Below, piece by piece: positions 51,959 through 62,600 of a DNA stretch of 64,000 nucleotides. The number at the start of each line of letters is the position of its first letter. Position 1 is the first letter of the stretch. A model generated the notes under the pieces. That model was not told the origin of the DNA and did not search any database. It was given only the letters and a program-made list of their open reading frames with translations. This DNA comes from Bacteroidaceae bacterium (lineage in GTDB: Bacteria; Bacteroidota; Bacteroidia; Bacteroidales; Bacteroidaceae), in the NCBI GenBank assembly GCA_017631315.1, contig JAGBTN010000012.1, positions 209,191 through 273,190 of the forward strand, given 5' to 3'. The translations under genes were made by a program, and so were the position numbers.

Positions 51959-54211
51959 TTACTTAAGAATCTTTTTGCCGTTAATAATGTTAATACCCTT
52001 CTGCAACTTGTTGATGCGCTGACCAGCGAGATTGTAGATAGCCTCGTTAGCATCAACGTTAGCGTCAACGCCGCTTATGCCTGTAGCATCGCCACCGTTC
52101 AGGAAGAATGCCTTCACGCCGGCAGCAGGAACAGTGAGATAGCAACGGTTAGCACCAACTGTAGGCTGATTGCCTTCTGCAACCAAGTAGAAACCTACCT
52201 TGTCGAGGTTCTGAAGAACATAGCTGCCTACGGGAGCAGGAGTATTCTCATACACACCTGTCAAAAGGCCTGCAACAGGAGTACCCTTAGCATAAATGCC
52301 ACTAACAGACAAAGACTCAGCAGCAGATGCCTCTACAAGAACAGGGGTGTTAGCGAGGACAACGTTGCCTGCGACGGGTTCGAGAATCAGTTCATTGCCA
52401 TTAGCTGCAGTAATAATGCTTGCTGTAACACTCTCAGGAAGAGCGACTGTGAAGGGAGCACAGAAGGTACCATAGAGAGCATCGCTGATATTGAGCGTTG
52501 TGTTTGCAACATCACCTACTTCTGCCAATACAGAATAACCGAAGTCCATGTTAATGTTTACATAGAAATAGTCATCCGAAATAATACCCTGCAATGTCAT
52601 GGGATGAACACCGGCCATGTCACCTTCTGCAATCTGAATGCTATTGTTGTAGTTGAAAGTGCCATCATCATTTATTCTAAGACCACGAACAGCCACATCG
52701 CCTACATTACTGTTTCCAACAGAGAAGTCCTTCAAGTTGAAGTCGATGGTCTTGATGGTTTCACCACCAAGGATAGTCATTTCGCCGTTGTTTGTTACTT
52801 CAACAGAAGTCTCCGTCAGGGCAAGGTATTCGTCATCTGCCACTACTGACATGTTCTTGTCGTAAACGGTAGGAGCAGGAGTTGATTCTTCTGCATCATA
52901 TACAAGTTCCACGTCGTCGATATACAAATGGTCGCTTGAACCACCACCACCGGGAGTAGCGTTGGTAGTAAAGTTTACAACGATGTACATCTGTGTACCG
53001 ATGGCATTGCCAGTCATAGTAAACGGAACGGTCATCTCTGTCCATTCGCAAGCAGGGAAGTTCTTCTCTGCCTGAGCAATAGCATGTACCTTGTTCGCGT
53101 CGTTGTCGTGTTTGGATTGTCCGTAAGTAATATAGTTATATGCATCGTGAACAGTTGCTGCCATGCGTGCATTATAACTCTCTGAACCTGGAACAAACTT
53201 TACCCAGAACTTAATAGCAGAAGGTATCTTGGAGATTGTTTCGCTCTTTGCAGGATCCTCTACCTTTGAGAAATTATGGTTAGCTGCGTTTTCTGCGCTC
53301 ATATTGCCGGCATTAATACAGCCAAGTGTCAGATTACCTTGTGCTAAAATACCAAACATCACGTCACGAGAATATATGTCAGCACAATATAAACCATCGC
53401 TACCCGGGCGACCACCTTCTACCATAGCAACCTGCTGGGCACTTGCAGTACTTGCGTAGCTTCCTTCTGCCGTCTCAAAAGAGTTCCAGTTGCTGGGTGC
53501 ATGGTTGCTGGATGTAACGTTGCGCCAATCTTCAAAGTCACCGTTTCCAATCTGCGTAATGCCTGCATTTACATCGTCAATAACTGTAAGGATGTAAGAA
53601 CCCTCGCCATCTCCAAATTGTGCTGTAATAACACATGTACCGTTCTTTTTGAGCGTTACAGTACCATCAGAAGCAACAACAGCGACATTCTCGTTGCTTG
53701 ATTTATAAGTGATGTCTCCTGTAACATTAGTCGTCTCTAATGATTCGTTCTTGTATGTGCCAGCGCTGATATTGGCATAAGCACGAGACACGGAAAACTC
53801 GAGAGTTGGTGCTCCTACTTTTGCAAACTTAGCATAGCGTGTGATTGTATTGGGATTATTCTCAGTAGCAGTGATTGGAAGCTCGTATGGGGAAAGGGTC
53901 GAAACATAATCACCCGAACAAGCAGAATTATCATACCATCCAACAAATTCATATCCCTCATTTGCCTGTGCATAGAGATAGTATTTGTGAGTTGGAGCAC
54001 TCGACGCATTTCCTTTATTTTCCGCCTCCGATGATCCTTCTTTATATTCAGGTGTTGATGTTGACGAGGTACTTACATAGACTTTTCCTTCACCGACGGC
54101 AATTGCTACTGCTTTTGAATAATAATCCTTATTAGAACCACCCCATGATGATAAGGACATGGTGAACATCACCACGAAAAGGCTTAATAGCCTTGAAAAC
54201 ATTTGTTTCAT
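51959..54211 (-). CDS. Secreted multi-domain protein with calycin-like C-terminal domain
   Basis: 750 aa from the ATG at 54211, ATGA-coupled to the DUF4105 gene. Signal peptide, then a BIG-like beta repeat region (about 140-210; SNENVAVVASDGTVTLKKNG), a carbohydrate-binding-like module (about 215-440; QIGNGDFEDWRNVTSSNHAP), and a calycin-like domain (about 455-560; TIDFNLKDFSVGNSNVGDVA). The tail RINKLQKGINIINGKKILK is a sorting-type signal. Extracellular; likely binds or decorates a glycan or the cell surface. Start chosen at the second ATG because it fits the 4-bp overlap. Confidence 0.7.
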   Translation of the reverse strand: MKQMFSRLLSLFVVMFTMSLSSWGGSNKDYYSKAVAIAVGEGKVYVSTSSTSTPEYKEGSSEAENKGNASSAPTHKYYLYAQANEGYEFVGWYDNSACSGDYVSTLSPYELPITATENNPNTITRYAKFAKVGAPTLEFSVSRAYANISAGTYKNESLETTNVTGDITYKSSNENVAVVASDGTVTLKKNGTCVITAQFGDGEGSYILTVIDDVNAGITQIGNGDFEDWRNVTSSNHAPSNWNSFETAEGSYASTASAQQVAMVEGGRPGSDGLYCADIYSRDVMFGILAQGNLTLGCINAGNMSAENAANHNFSKVEDPAKSETISKIPSAIKFWVKFVPGSESYNARMAATVHDAYNYITYGQSKHDNDANKVHAIAQAEKNFPACEWTEMTVPFTMTGNAIGTQMYIVVNFTTNATPGGGGSSDHLYIDDVELVYDAEESTPAPTVYDKNMSVVADDEYLALTETSVEVTNNGEMTILGGETIKTIDFNLKDFSVGNSNVGDVAVRGLRINDDGTFNYNNSIQIAEGDMAGVHPMTLQGIISDDYFYVNINMDFGYSVLAEVGDVANTTLNISDALYGTFCAPFTVALPESVTASIITAANGNELILEPVAGNVVLANTPVLVEASAAESLSVSGIYAKGTPVAGLLTGVYENTPAPVGSYVLQNLDKVGFYLVAEGNQPTVGANRCYLTVPAAGVKAFFLNGGDATGISGVDANVDANEAIYNLAGQRINKLQKGINIINGKKILK

Positions 54212-55401
54212 AAGCATTTGTTTTTGTTAAGTTTGTTTTGTTTACGTATTTTATTCCATTGTCCGACATAGTTGACAGCAAGTGCTAAAGTAAGAACGAT
54301 GTGAGCAGGGTCAACCAATGAATTCTCTATCTGCAACAGCATCACGACGCTCCACCCAAGACATATTAGTCCATATGGCAGCAACCACCATCTGCGCCAA
54401 TGCCACAAAAAAAGCGGCAAAGGGTTAAAAGGTATGATGAGCCAACTAAAACTGGTAGAGGGGAGTGTCGAAAAGAAAACGAGATAAGTAATAAACAGAC
54501 CGAAAATCGACTGGAGTAGCAACAATAAGAAAGACAATGGCCGTTGAGCCCAAAAGCAACTTACGATTGCAAGCAAAAGAAAAATTAAGCCTACCAACAT
54601 CGGTGTAAACCAGCCTGGCCCTTTTACCTCAACAGTCTGATGAGCCAATGTGCGTACATCTCCAAGAACAGGTTGTCCATTGAGTGTTGCCTTCTCCAAA
54701 ACCTCTATTAAATGCAGTGGAACTATAATTTTGTTTACAAGTGCACAAGGCTGATTTAAATCTGTTCCTATTATCATTTGGAGGGCGAAGTGATTCCACG
54801 GGAAACTTTCCATTTGTCTGCTTGCCAATGTGCGACGCGATTGCTTTATAAATTTTTCGTCCCACTTTCCGAAAGAGAGTGTATCGGGTAATACGGCTGT
54901 TCGAATAGCGCGTAGACAAGAAAGCGCACACCCTCTGTTGAGGAAATCATAGGAAAGATTCATTCCTTCTGCCACTTTTCCGTCGAGATACTGCCAAAGG
55001 TTTTTTCTCTTGTCCAGCGGTATGTTCAAAGGGTATTCTGTAATGCCTCTGCCTTCGCTGCTATAATCTGCTAGAACTCGACTTGTAGGAACGGAGGTCA
55101 TGCCCATCTTTAGTTCTCCCATCAAGAAGGACAAAATACGGCTCTTTACAGATTCAGACTCGTAAGTATAGACGACATCGAGATCATAGTAGGGGCATTG
55201 CATACGGATGCTGGCATGACCTACACAGGAATAGAGCACATCGGATGGTGTGGCTACAAGGATGCTTGCCTTCACGAAGTCGTCGGACTCGGTGATGGCG
55301 AGCGAGTCTTGTTGCGCCAATGTCAGGCTATCGGCTTCCTGCCCCATACACACGAATGGTATGAGGAGTAGCCAAGATGCGATAAACCTGCGTAGTTTCA
55401 T
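54208..55401 (-). CDS. DUF4105-family membrane protein
   Basis: 397 aa from the ATG at 55401. Signal-like N-terminus, a periplasmic DUF4105 domain (VGHASIRMQCPYYDLDVVYT, YDFLNRGCALSCLRAIRTA) that may be a cysteine-peptidase-like fold, and about five membrane segments in the last 130 residues (e.g. PMLVGLIFLLLAIVSCFWA). Operon partner of the secreted proteins around it; its task, perhaps their processing, is a guess. Confidence 0.75.
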   Translation of the reverse strand: MKLRRFIASWLLLIPFVCMGQEADSLTLAQQDSLAITESDDFVKASILVATPSDVLYSCVGHASIRMQCPYYDLDVVYTYESESVKSRILSFLMGELKMGMTSVPTSRVLADYSSEGRGITEYPLNIPLDKRKNLWQYLDGKVAEGMNLSYDFLNRGCALSCLRAIRTAVLPDTLSFGKWDEKFIKQSRRTLASRQMESFPWNHFALQMIIGTDLNQPCALVNKIIVPLHLIEVLEKATLNGQPVLGDVRTLAHQTVEVKGPGWFTPMLVGLIFLLLAIVSCFWAQRPLSFLLLLLQSIFGLFITYLVFFSTLPSTSFSWLIIPFNPLPLFLWHWRRWWLLPYGLICLGWSVVMLLQIENSLVDPAHIVLTLALAVNYVGQWNKIRKQNKLNKNKCL

Positions 55402-55435
55402 ATTCCGATACAAATCTTTTGGAGAACGTCGATTG

Positions 55436-56509
55436 TTATTCTGCCATTATGTTAAGGACTGTGACGCAGTCGGCAATATCGACGCTTCCGTCGCCATTGA
55501 TATCGGCAGCTGCCTCGTTAGTGCCTTCTGCCATTACGTTAAGAACGGTTACCACATCGGCGATATCGACATTACCGTCGCCATTGGTATCGCCCTTTTT
55601 GCTTACAGCGAAGTCATCTGTGCCCACCTGAACATAGATAATCTGACCAATAGCTTCCTGCATGTCGATGTCGATGGTAACATAGAGTTTATCATCGCTC
55701 ATCTTGCCTACAAGAACAAGGGGTATTTCACCAAGTATCGGACCGATCCATGTATCAATGCCTTCCTTGTCGCCTTCGGTGATAACGAGAGGACCGTCGT
55801 AGGCAAAAGTTTTCAGGCCGCCTTCGGTCTCTGTAACGGCGAGGTTCTCGAGGGCAATATTACCCACACCCATGTCGTCACCATCAGCACTGAGCACAAA
55901 GTTCTTGAGTTCGAAGTTGATAGTACCGTCGGCATTGAAGATAACGGTTACATCGGTATTCTGGGGCTCGGTGCTTACGTCGTTGACAGTAACCACAAGA
56001 GGCTCGGTATAGATTCGGCCGTTGGCAGGAGGGAACTTATCGTTGCCTACCTGAACAGAGATGGACTGCTTGAGGTAGGGATTGTCGATAGTGATGTTGA
56101 GGGTGGCATAGAGTTTACTATCGCTCATCTTACCCTGGAGCAACAAAGGCAGATTCTGGAAGAGAGGAGCCATGGGCTGCAACTCGGCAGGCAGTTTGTC
56201 CGCAGGAACAGTGTAAGCAGCATTGGCACTGAAACTTGTCAGACCATCCTCGCCCTGCACGGCAGGAACGTCCTGTATGTTTACATCGCCCACATTGAGC
56301 TGCTGGCCGGCAACAACAAATGCAAAGTCACGCAGAACGAAGTTGATGGTATTATTGCCATTGTCGATAATTGTAACGTTGCACTGTGTCGGTTCGGCTG
56401 CAGTGCCATCAACAGTTACAATCATAGGTTCGGTGTAATTCTTCTGGGTCTGCGCTGCAGCAAAAAGAGCTGTCAGTGCACAAAAAAATGTGAGTAAAGT
56501 TTTCTTCAT
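55436..56509 (-). CDS. Secreted protein with two calycin-like domains and a dockerin pair
   Basis: 357 aa from the ATG at 56509 with a signal peptide (KKTLLTFFCALTALFAAAQT). Two tandem calycin-like domains (about 25-160 and 170-295; both with a NFVLRDFAF / NFELKNFVL stretch and a KMSDSKLY / KMSDDKLY mark). The C-terminus has two dockerin-type Ca-binding repeats, GDTNGDGNVDIADVVTVLNV and then ADINGDGSVDIADCVTVLNI. Dockerins bind cohesins in cellulosome-like assemblies. It lies 34 bp before the DUF4105 gene. A -7 box TACCTTTG (complement of 56602-56609) precedes it. Confidence 0.8.
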   Translation of the reverse strand: MKKTLLTFFCALTALFAAAQTQKNYTEPMIVTVDGTAAEPTQCNVTIIDNGNNTINFVLRDFAFVVAGQQLNVGDVNIQDVPAVQGEDGLTSFSANAAYTVPADKLPAELQPMAPLFQNLPLLLQGKMSDSKLYATLNITIDNPYLKQSISVQVGNDKFPPANGRIYTEPLVVTVNDVSTEPQNTDVTVIFNADGTINFELKNFVLSADGDDMGVGNIALENLAVTETEGGLKTFAYDGPLVITEGDKEGIDTWIGPILGEIPLVLVGKMSDDKLYVTIDIDMQEAIGQIIYVQVGTDDFAVSKKGDTNGDGNVDIADVVTVLNVMAEGTNEAAADINGDGSVDIADCVTVLNIMAE

Positions 56510-56601
56510 GAAGTGAGTTTTATAAAGTATTTTCAAACTGTTTCTAATACCAAAAGCGTCATTTGAGGCCTAACAAGAACACCTCATTTTTTAAGACGCT
56601 G

Positions 56602-56609
56602 CAAAGGTA
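56602..56609 (-). promoter_or_regulatory. -7 box of the dockerin gene
   Basis: TACCTTTG on the minus strand, 93 bp before the ATG at 56509. Only the -7 box is clear. The 645-bp gap 56510-57154 has no supported gene; it contains this promoter, array 4 and the SusD terminator. Confidence 0.5.
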
Positions 56610-56955
56610 CTGCTTTTTTGCCTTTTAAGATAATCAAATTAGGTAAAAATTGCCCATTTTACCGAGTTTTTCACCCTACATACCAGAATTGAAGTAAACG
56701 ACCAAATTCTAACATCTAACGCACTTGCCGAGATGGTATCCAAGGACACAAGATACATCACACAACACGAACTGACTCAATTCATCGGTAGAGAAGCATC
56801 TGACACGCCTACGACAGCCTTCTGCACCATTTGAGATATAGCAATCACGGCTGCATTTTCATCATAAATAATCTCCGGCATAAACCTTGGCATCACCTCG
56901 CAGGAACATGGAGTTTTTGAAGTGAACACATCGGGTTGAAAAAGTTCTGCAGTGA

Positions 56956-57033
56956 AGTCGGCCAACTATACACGTTAAGTTGAGCAACTATACACGTAAA
57001 GTTGGCCAACTTAACGTGTATAGTTTGCGGAAT
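56956..57033. repeat. Array 4: 22-bp periodic AGTTGNNCAACT palindromes
   Basis: Palindromic cores start at 56956 (AGTCGGCCAACT), 56978 (AGTTGAGCAACT), 57000 (AGTTGGCCAACT) and 57022 (degenerate), exactly 22 bp apart. The 20-bp unit CAACTATACACGTTAAGTTG at 56963-56982 recurs with one change at 56985-57004 and is inverted from 57007 on. Positions 56986-57025 form a nearly perfect 40-bp palindrome. Confidence 0.75.
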
Positions 57034-57091
57034 GGACGCGTGAGGCAGATTTTGAGGAAGAAGGACGGGGCGAGGAACTGCCTGCAAACAC

Positions 57092-57127
57092 ACAAAAAGA
57101 GCCACCGGGGAACGCCCCCGATGGCTC
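57092..57127 (-). terminator. Terminator after the SusD gene
   Basis: Stem GAGCCACCGGGG (57099-57110) with CCCCGATGGCTC (57116-57127), one mismatch, followed on the minus strand by a T-rich run. It is 28 bp after the stop of the SusD gene. Confidence 0.8.
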
Positions 57128-57154
57128 GATGTATAATGTTACCTATCTGCCCGA

Positions 57155-59608
57155 TTACTGCTCGGGAACAGGAAGGAACCACTTGTTCATATCGCTGAGC
57201 TTGCTGCGCAGATTCTCGTCAACCTCGCCGGTGTGACGCTTCGACACACGCTCGGCCAAATAGTTGGCATCGCCACGACGCATTGACACACGGCAAAGGT
57301 CGCTGAAGCGAGAGCCTTCGAAAGCGAGTTCAAGGGCACACTCGTCGATGATGAGATCCTCAACGGCATTCTTCACCAACTCGTCGATTTCACCGCTGTA
57401 GATTTGCTCTGCAGTTACGTCAGCACCCGTAGCCTCCTTAATCTTCTGCTGCACCATTGCAACATAGTTGTAGCGAGAACGGAAGTCAATAGGATCGTCG
57501 TAGCGGATGAAACCACAACCACGCTGGTGAACACCGATAGTATAAGTGTAGTCCACACTTGTGGAAGAGGGGATACGACCATTGGAAACCTTTTCGTTGA
57601 GCAACTGGCCCTGCTCCTTGTAGTAAATCAACTGCGACTGGCTTTGGCCACGCAGGTAAGGCTGCTTGAAGTCGAGGAAAGGCGCTGTGGCTGCACGTTC
57701 CAACTCGCTGCGGCTAATGTAGTAGCACGCAGCATCACAATTCTCACTGGGCTGGTTGCTGACTGCATCCAAACTGGGAATCTGCCACCTAACTCGGCTC
57801 TTATCGATAGCATTGGGAGCCTCCATGGGAGTTTCCGTATCCAAAGAAGCATCATACTCTGCCTGGAAATATTTGTTCAAGTATTCTTCCAAAGCAGCGT
57901 AGGTTGTGCACGGCTCTTCTCCATCCTTAGGCAGGAGAATATAGGTTTCCTCACCTTCGGGTGTCAATGTGGGATGAGTGTACAAGAAGAGAGAGTCGGT
58001 AACCATGTAGTCCAAACCAGTATAAGCGTTTACCTCTCCATTAGAATTGAAATAGGGGAACGTAATACTTGTCATGGAAACACTACCATTTGCCATATAT
58101 TGCTTGACTGGATCAACAGGGAACCAGTCGGGGTTGTTACAAAGACCAGTCTTAAGAATCGCAAAGGCATAGCTGGGGAAACCTGCACGGTTCAAAGCTT
58201 CGGCATAACGAAGCCATACAGTGCTCTTGCGATAGATAACAGGATAGGTAGTAGTAAACTGACCACCGGGATTCTGCTTGGAAACCATCTTGCCGGTAAG
58301 AAGATCATCGCCTACCTGGAAATTCCACTGCGCACCGTCCTTGTTGTAAATCCAGGCACGGCGTGCATCGCCTACTCCGGGCAATACCTCAAGACTCTCG
58401 TAATTGAAGATGCTATTCGTTGTAGTACCAACATATATCTCATAATCTTGAGCATCGCAAAGAGTTTCGTAACCCTTACTGGGAATAAGTTCACGTTCGT
58501 ATTCGCGGCTCAAAGATACAGAGGCGCTGGCACTCTCGTCGTTAGACGTTCTCAACTGAGCCTCGAAACCAAACAAACGGCTGATGTCGGTCAGCACCTT
58601 ACCCTCGAGTTTACCCTTATTGCTGGGAATGCATGTAATGGCTTCTGATGTTTGGCTAACAGCCGAAGTCTCATTATATGCAGAACTGTTGGTATTGGTA
58701 GAAGTGTAGTAATTGTTGTAAACAGGATAATCCAAACGATCGTTGAGCAAACCTCTGCTAAAACATTTATCCACACCCAAGGGACCACAATTAGGTGTAT
58801 TGATGTAGTTGTAGTAGTGAGTAGCAGCCTTCACATAATCGCCACTCAAGAGATACAGATCGCCCAACACAATGGAAACGGGGAACATGCACTTTGTGCT
58901 GTGGCACACGAAGTGAGAACTACCGCTGCTTTGGTCGCCATAGTTGTTATAGTTGGGAAGACCTTCAAATTGGGGTAAACCCAAGTTAACCTCGATGGGT
59001 TCCATCTCTTCCAACTTCGGGCCAAGGACGTCAGCCAAAAGGCGAGCCGACAGCTTGGGATGATTCTCGTCGGCAACAAAGTTGTTGATGTCGTCGGTGG
59101 TGAGCATTGGCTCTGTATAGAAGGGAACCTTGTTCTCGCCATAGGTATATAGCAACTGCATATAAACCCATGCACGGATAGACTGTACTTGTGAATACTC
59201 CTTAAGCATGTACTTCTGATTTGTACCAGTGGTACGCATCGTGTCGCACATAGCAATATAAGCATTACAACTGTTGATGATGTGATAGTAGTCGCTTATA
59301 CGCAGATAAGCACTTGCACCATCCTTCAACTTTTCACTCTCGGTGTCGAAATTAACGATAGCAGCGATGGTGTCGCTGACATAGCCGGAGGCATCGACCA
59401 AGTCGCCACGGCACTCGTTAAGGATGACATAACGCTCCGCAATGTTCTGCAGAGACTTGAGAATACCCCAATAAGAATACAAGGTATCCTCTGCCACAGT
59501 ATATGCGTGACGTTCGCTGCTAGGAGAGAGCATGTCCTGGCAAGAAGTGGAGAACATACCAAACACCATGCTCAACAACAACATGCCTATGATTGATTTT
59601 CTTTTCAT
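57155..59608 (-). CDS. SusD/RagB-type glycan-binding lipoprotein
   Basis: 817 aa from the ATG at 59608. Lipobox within FGMFSTSCQDM. TPR-like helical SusD fold with the C-terminal FEGSRFSDLCRVSMRRGDAN region and the usual long extracellular loops; larger than the typical 550-700. It pairs with the SusC protein upstream in the same operon and forms the surface lid that captures oligosaccharide or peptide ligand. Ligand not deducible. Confidence 0.85.
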   Translation of the reverse strand: MKRKSIIGMLLLSMVFGMFSTSCQDMLSPSSERHAYTVAEDTLYSYWGILKSLQNIAERYVILNECRGDLVDASGYVSDTIAAIVNFDTESEKLKDGASAYLRISDYYHIINSCNAYIAMCDTMRTTGTNQKYMLKEYSQVQSIRAWVYMQLLYTYGENKVPFYTEPMLTTDDINNFVADENHPKLSARLLADVLGPKLEEMEPIEVNLGLPQFEGLPNYNNYGDQSSGSSHFVCHSTKCMFPVSIVLGDLYLLSGDYVKAATHYYNYINTPNCGPLGVDKCFSRGLLNDRLDYPVYNNYYTSTNTNSSAYNETSAVSQTSEAITCIPSNKGKLEGKVLTDISRLFGFEAQLRTSNDESASASVSLSREYERELIPSKGYETLCDAQDYEIYVGTTTNSIFNYESLEVLPGVGDARRAWIYNKDGAQWNFQVGDDLLTGKMVSKQNPGGQFTTTYPVIYRKSTVWLRYAEALNRAGFPSYAFAILKTGLCNNPDWFPVDPVKQYMANGSVSMTSITFPYFNSNGEVNAYTGLDYMVTDSLFLYTHPTLTPEGEETYILLPKDGEEPCTTYAALEEYLNKYFQAEYDASLDTETPMEAPNAIDKSRVRWQIPSLDAVSNQPSENCDAACYYISRSELERAATAPFLDFKQPYLRGQSQSQLIYYKEQGQLLNEKVSNGRIPSSTSVDYTYTIGVHQRGCGFIRYDDPIDFRSRYNYVAMVQQKIKEATGADVTAEQIYSGEIDELVKNAVEDLIIDECALELAFEGSRFSDLCRVSMRRGDANYLAERVSKRHTGEVDENLRSKLSDMNKWFLPVPEQ

Positions 59609-59658
59609 CTTATTCATTTTCTTAATTATGAACTATGAATTGTGAACAATTATCTATA

Positions 59659-62600
59659 TTAAAGGTTGACAGAGATACCAAAGTTAAAGCTACGTCCGCA
59701 TGGAAGCATGCCGGTATCCACACCCTGATAGAGACTGCTGTTGCGGCTGCTCATCTCGGGGTCTGTGCCTAAGTAATTGGTGAGTGTGAAGAGGTTGTTA
59801 GCCTCACCCCAAACCTTCAAGCCAAGCAACCAGCTGTTACTGTAAGGAATCTTATAGGTGAGACGTACATTCTTCAACTTGAGGAAGCTGCCATCTTCAA
59901 TCCAACGATCGCTCATACGCTCGTTGTTACGCCACAACTCACTATCTGTATAGCAAGCCTTAGGCATGTCTGTAACCTGACCTTCGTGAGTCCACCTGCG
60001 AAGAGCTGCAGTTGTCTGGTTGAAAGTGGTATTCAAACCCTCAAGTTCACTACGCTGATAGTTGTAGATGTCGTTCCCAAGACAATACTTGAAGTTTACA
60101 TCCAAACGCAGGTTCTTCCATGTAAGGCTACTATAGATGTTACCATAAATGTCGGGATTAGGATTACCAATAACCACCTTGTCTGCATCGGTGATTACAC
60201 CATCGCCATCCTGGTCAACGAAACGAACATCGCCAGCACCGAAGTTGGTATATTTCTTGTTCTCATCCTCAAGACCGGTAGGATACTTCAGGTAACCCAA
60301 CTTGCCTGCTGTGCTTGCCTCTTCATCGCTTGCAAAAACTCCATTAGTCTGCCAACCATAGAAACTGCCAACAGCATAACCTACAGCCGTAAGGACATTG
60401 TCCTGACCATATACGCTGGTTGTGTAACCGTGAAGCTCCTTGGTGATATTGCCGTCTGCATCTCTCAGTGTCATGCGATTGCTAGGACTATCGGGGAGTG
60501 CAGTAATCTTGTTGTTATAGTGACCAAGGCTTGCACCAAGTTCCCACTTCCAATTCTTCTTGTTGATAAGTGCTGCATTTGCGCTGAATTCGAAACCTCG
60601 GTTAGTGAGCGCACCTTCATTTGTCCAATACTTCTTCATACCAGACATGTAGTGAAGCTCCTTGAGAGTAAGCAAATCGGTCGTCTTGTTCCAGAAGAGA
60701 TCAAAGCCTGCTGTAAGGCGATTGTTAAGGAACACACCCTGCAAAGCAACATTCCACTTGCTTGTGGTCTCCCACTGGATGGCACTGTTCTCGATGTTGT
60801 TAAGATAAAGGCCTACCGTATTGTTGGTAACCTGCATGCTCTCCCAATAAGTACGAGAAGCATAGTAATCCAAATCATCGTTACCGCTCTGGTCGAAACC
60901 TGCTGTCAGCTTAAGATAATTGATAGCTCCGTTGGTATTGGGGAACCACTTTTCGTTTGTAACAAGCCAACCCAACTGAATAGAAGGGAAGACGCCCCAA
61001 CTAACGCCACACAAGTTAATGCCGGACTTTGTATTCTTACCGAAACGGCTGCTGGATTGCATACTGAGAGTTGCATCTGCAAAGTAACGGTTAGCATAAT
61101 TGTAGTTGGCATCAAGATAAAGTGTCATGTCGATCCAGTTGTCATTGGTACCACCGTAATTGAGGTAAGCCATGTTCTTGTTCATGACAGGCAACTTGTC
61201 GTTTTCGTTATTGTAACCACGCATATAGTTATAACTATAGGAGTAGTTATTGTAACGCCAACCACCGAACACATTTATTGTGTGTGCGCCATAAATATTG
61301 CGCCAATCCAAACGAAGATCATTCTGCAAAGTTGTTTCCTTGGCAAATAGAGTCTTTTGAACAGCGTTGATATTACCCAAATCCTGAAGGAAATAGTTTG
61401 TCGTACCGTTGACGGGCAAGAAATACTTTTCGCTGCTACGTGTCATCAAGAAATTGAAACGGTCGCTAATGCTAAAGGTTTTCGTTACTTGATACTTCGG
61501 ACTTACATTCAAGTCGATCTGCGTAGTCTGAGCATAGTTCTTATTTTCACCAGGAGAATTCTGGAGTATCCAATAAGGATTGCGCAAAGCCTCGTTAATA
61601 CCCTTATCACTTAACGTGAGAGGGAAACGGAATGGGTTGCTGATCCAATTGGTCGTATTACCACTTGCATACTTGCCTGCATAATCAGATGACAGAGCCA
61701 GGCGGTCGCCAGAATACTGAGCCGTTGAGTTCTCGTCATAATAATATGCATAGGGGCTAATGAATGGTGCTTGAATAAGACCAAGTACATTGGTAGAACC
61801 TATGTTCTGCATGCTATAGTCATCGCTCCAACCATTATCTAAGACATTATAACTAACCTGGTTGTATGCGATATCCAAACCTGTACGAACCTTCTCGAAA
61901 ACCTGAATGTCCGTATTAAAGCGCAAGTTCAAACGATCGAAGTCTGTTCCCTTGCCTGTTGAATTGCCCTTAGTATATCCCAAAGACAAAGCATACATAC
62001 CTACATCGTCGCCACCTTCAACACTAACCTTGTAGTTCTGTGTCATCGCATTGCGATACATATCCTTCTGCCAGTCTGTGTTGTTGCTGAAAACTTTACG
62101 ATAATAGTTTGAAGGGCTCTTGTCCAAGAAGGGGTATGCTGCAAGACTGCTAGCAGACATATTCTTAATGGTGCTCATCATGTCGCTCAAATAAGAACTA
62201 TATTGATCGCCACTCAGAACGCTCAACTTGCCGGGTGCAAGTTCTACACCACCATAAATACGGACACCAATCTTAGTAGCCATACTCTTACCACGCTTGG
62301 TGTTGATGACAATAACGCCATTACCACCCTTGGCACCATAGAGCGCAGTACCATTCTTAATCACCTCGACGCTTTCAATGTTCTCTGGGTCGATACCCGC
62401 AAGAAGATTGTTATAGAATCCCTCGTGCATCGTTACTCGGTCATACTGAGGGTCAATCATGTTGCCATCCAATATAATCAAAGGCTGGGCATTGGCATTG
62501 ATTGAATTCACACCACGAATGGTCATATACGAACCAATACCAGGAAGAGCGTTACGAAGCACAGTACGAACATCACCCGACAAAAGACGCTCGATGTCCT

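Noticed and set aside
56777-56965. Minus-strand ORF of 62 aa in the gap before the SusD gene
   Set aside because: No start context, no family likeness and it lies over the flank of array 4; probably a chance frame, though a gene remnant cannot be excluded.
57404-58648. Plus-strand ORF of 414 aa opposite the SusD gene
   Set aside because: Reverse-frame shadow; the SusD reading on the other strand is fully supported.
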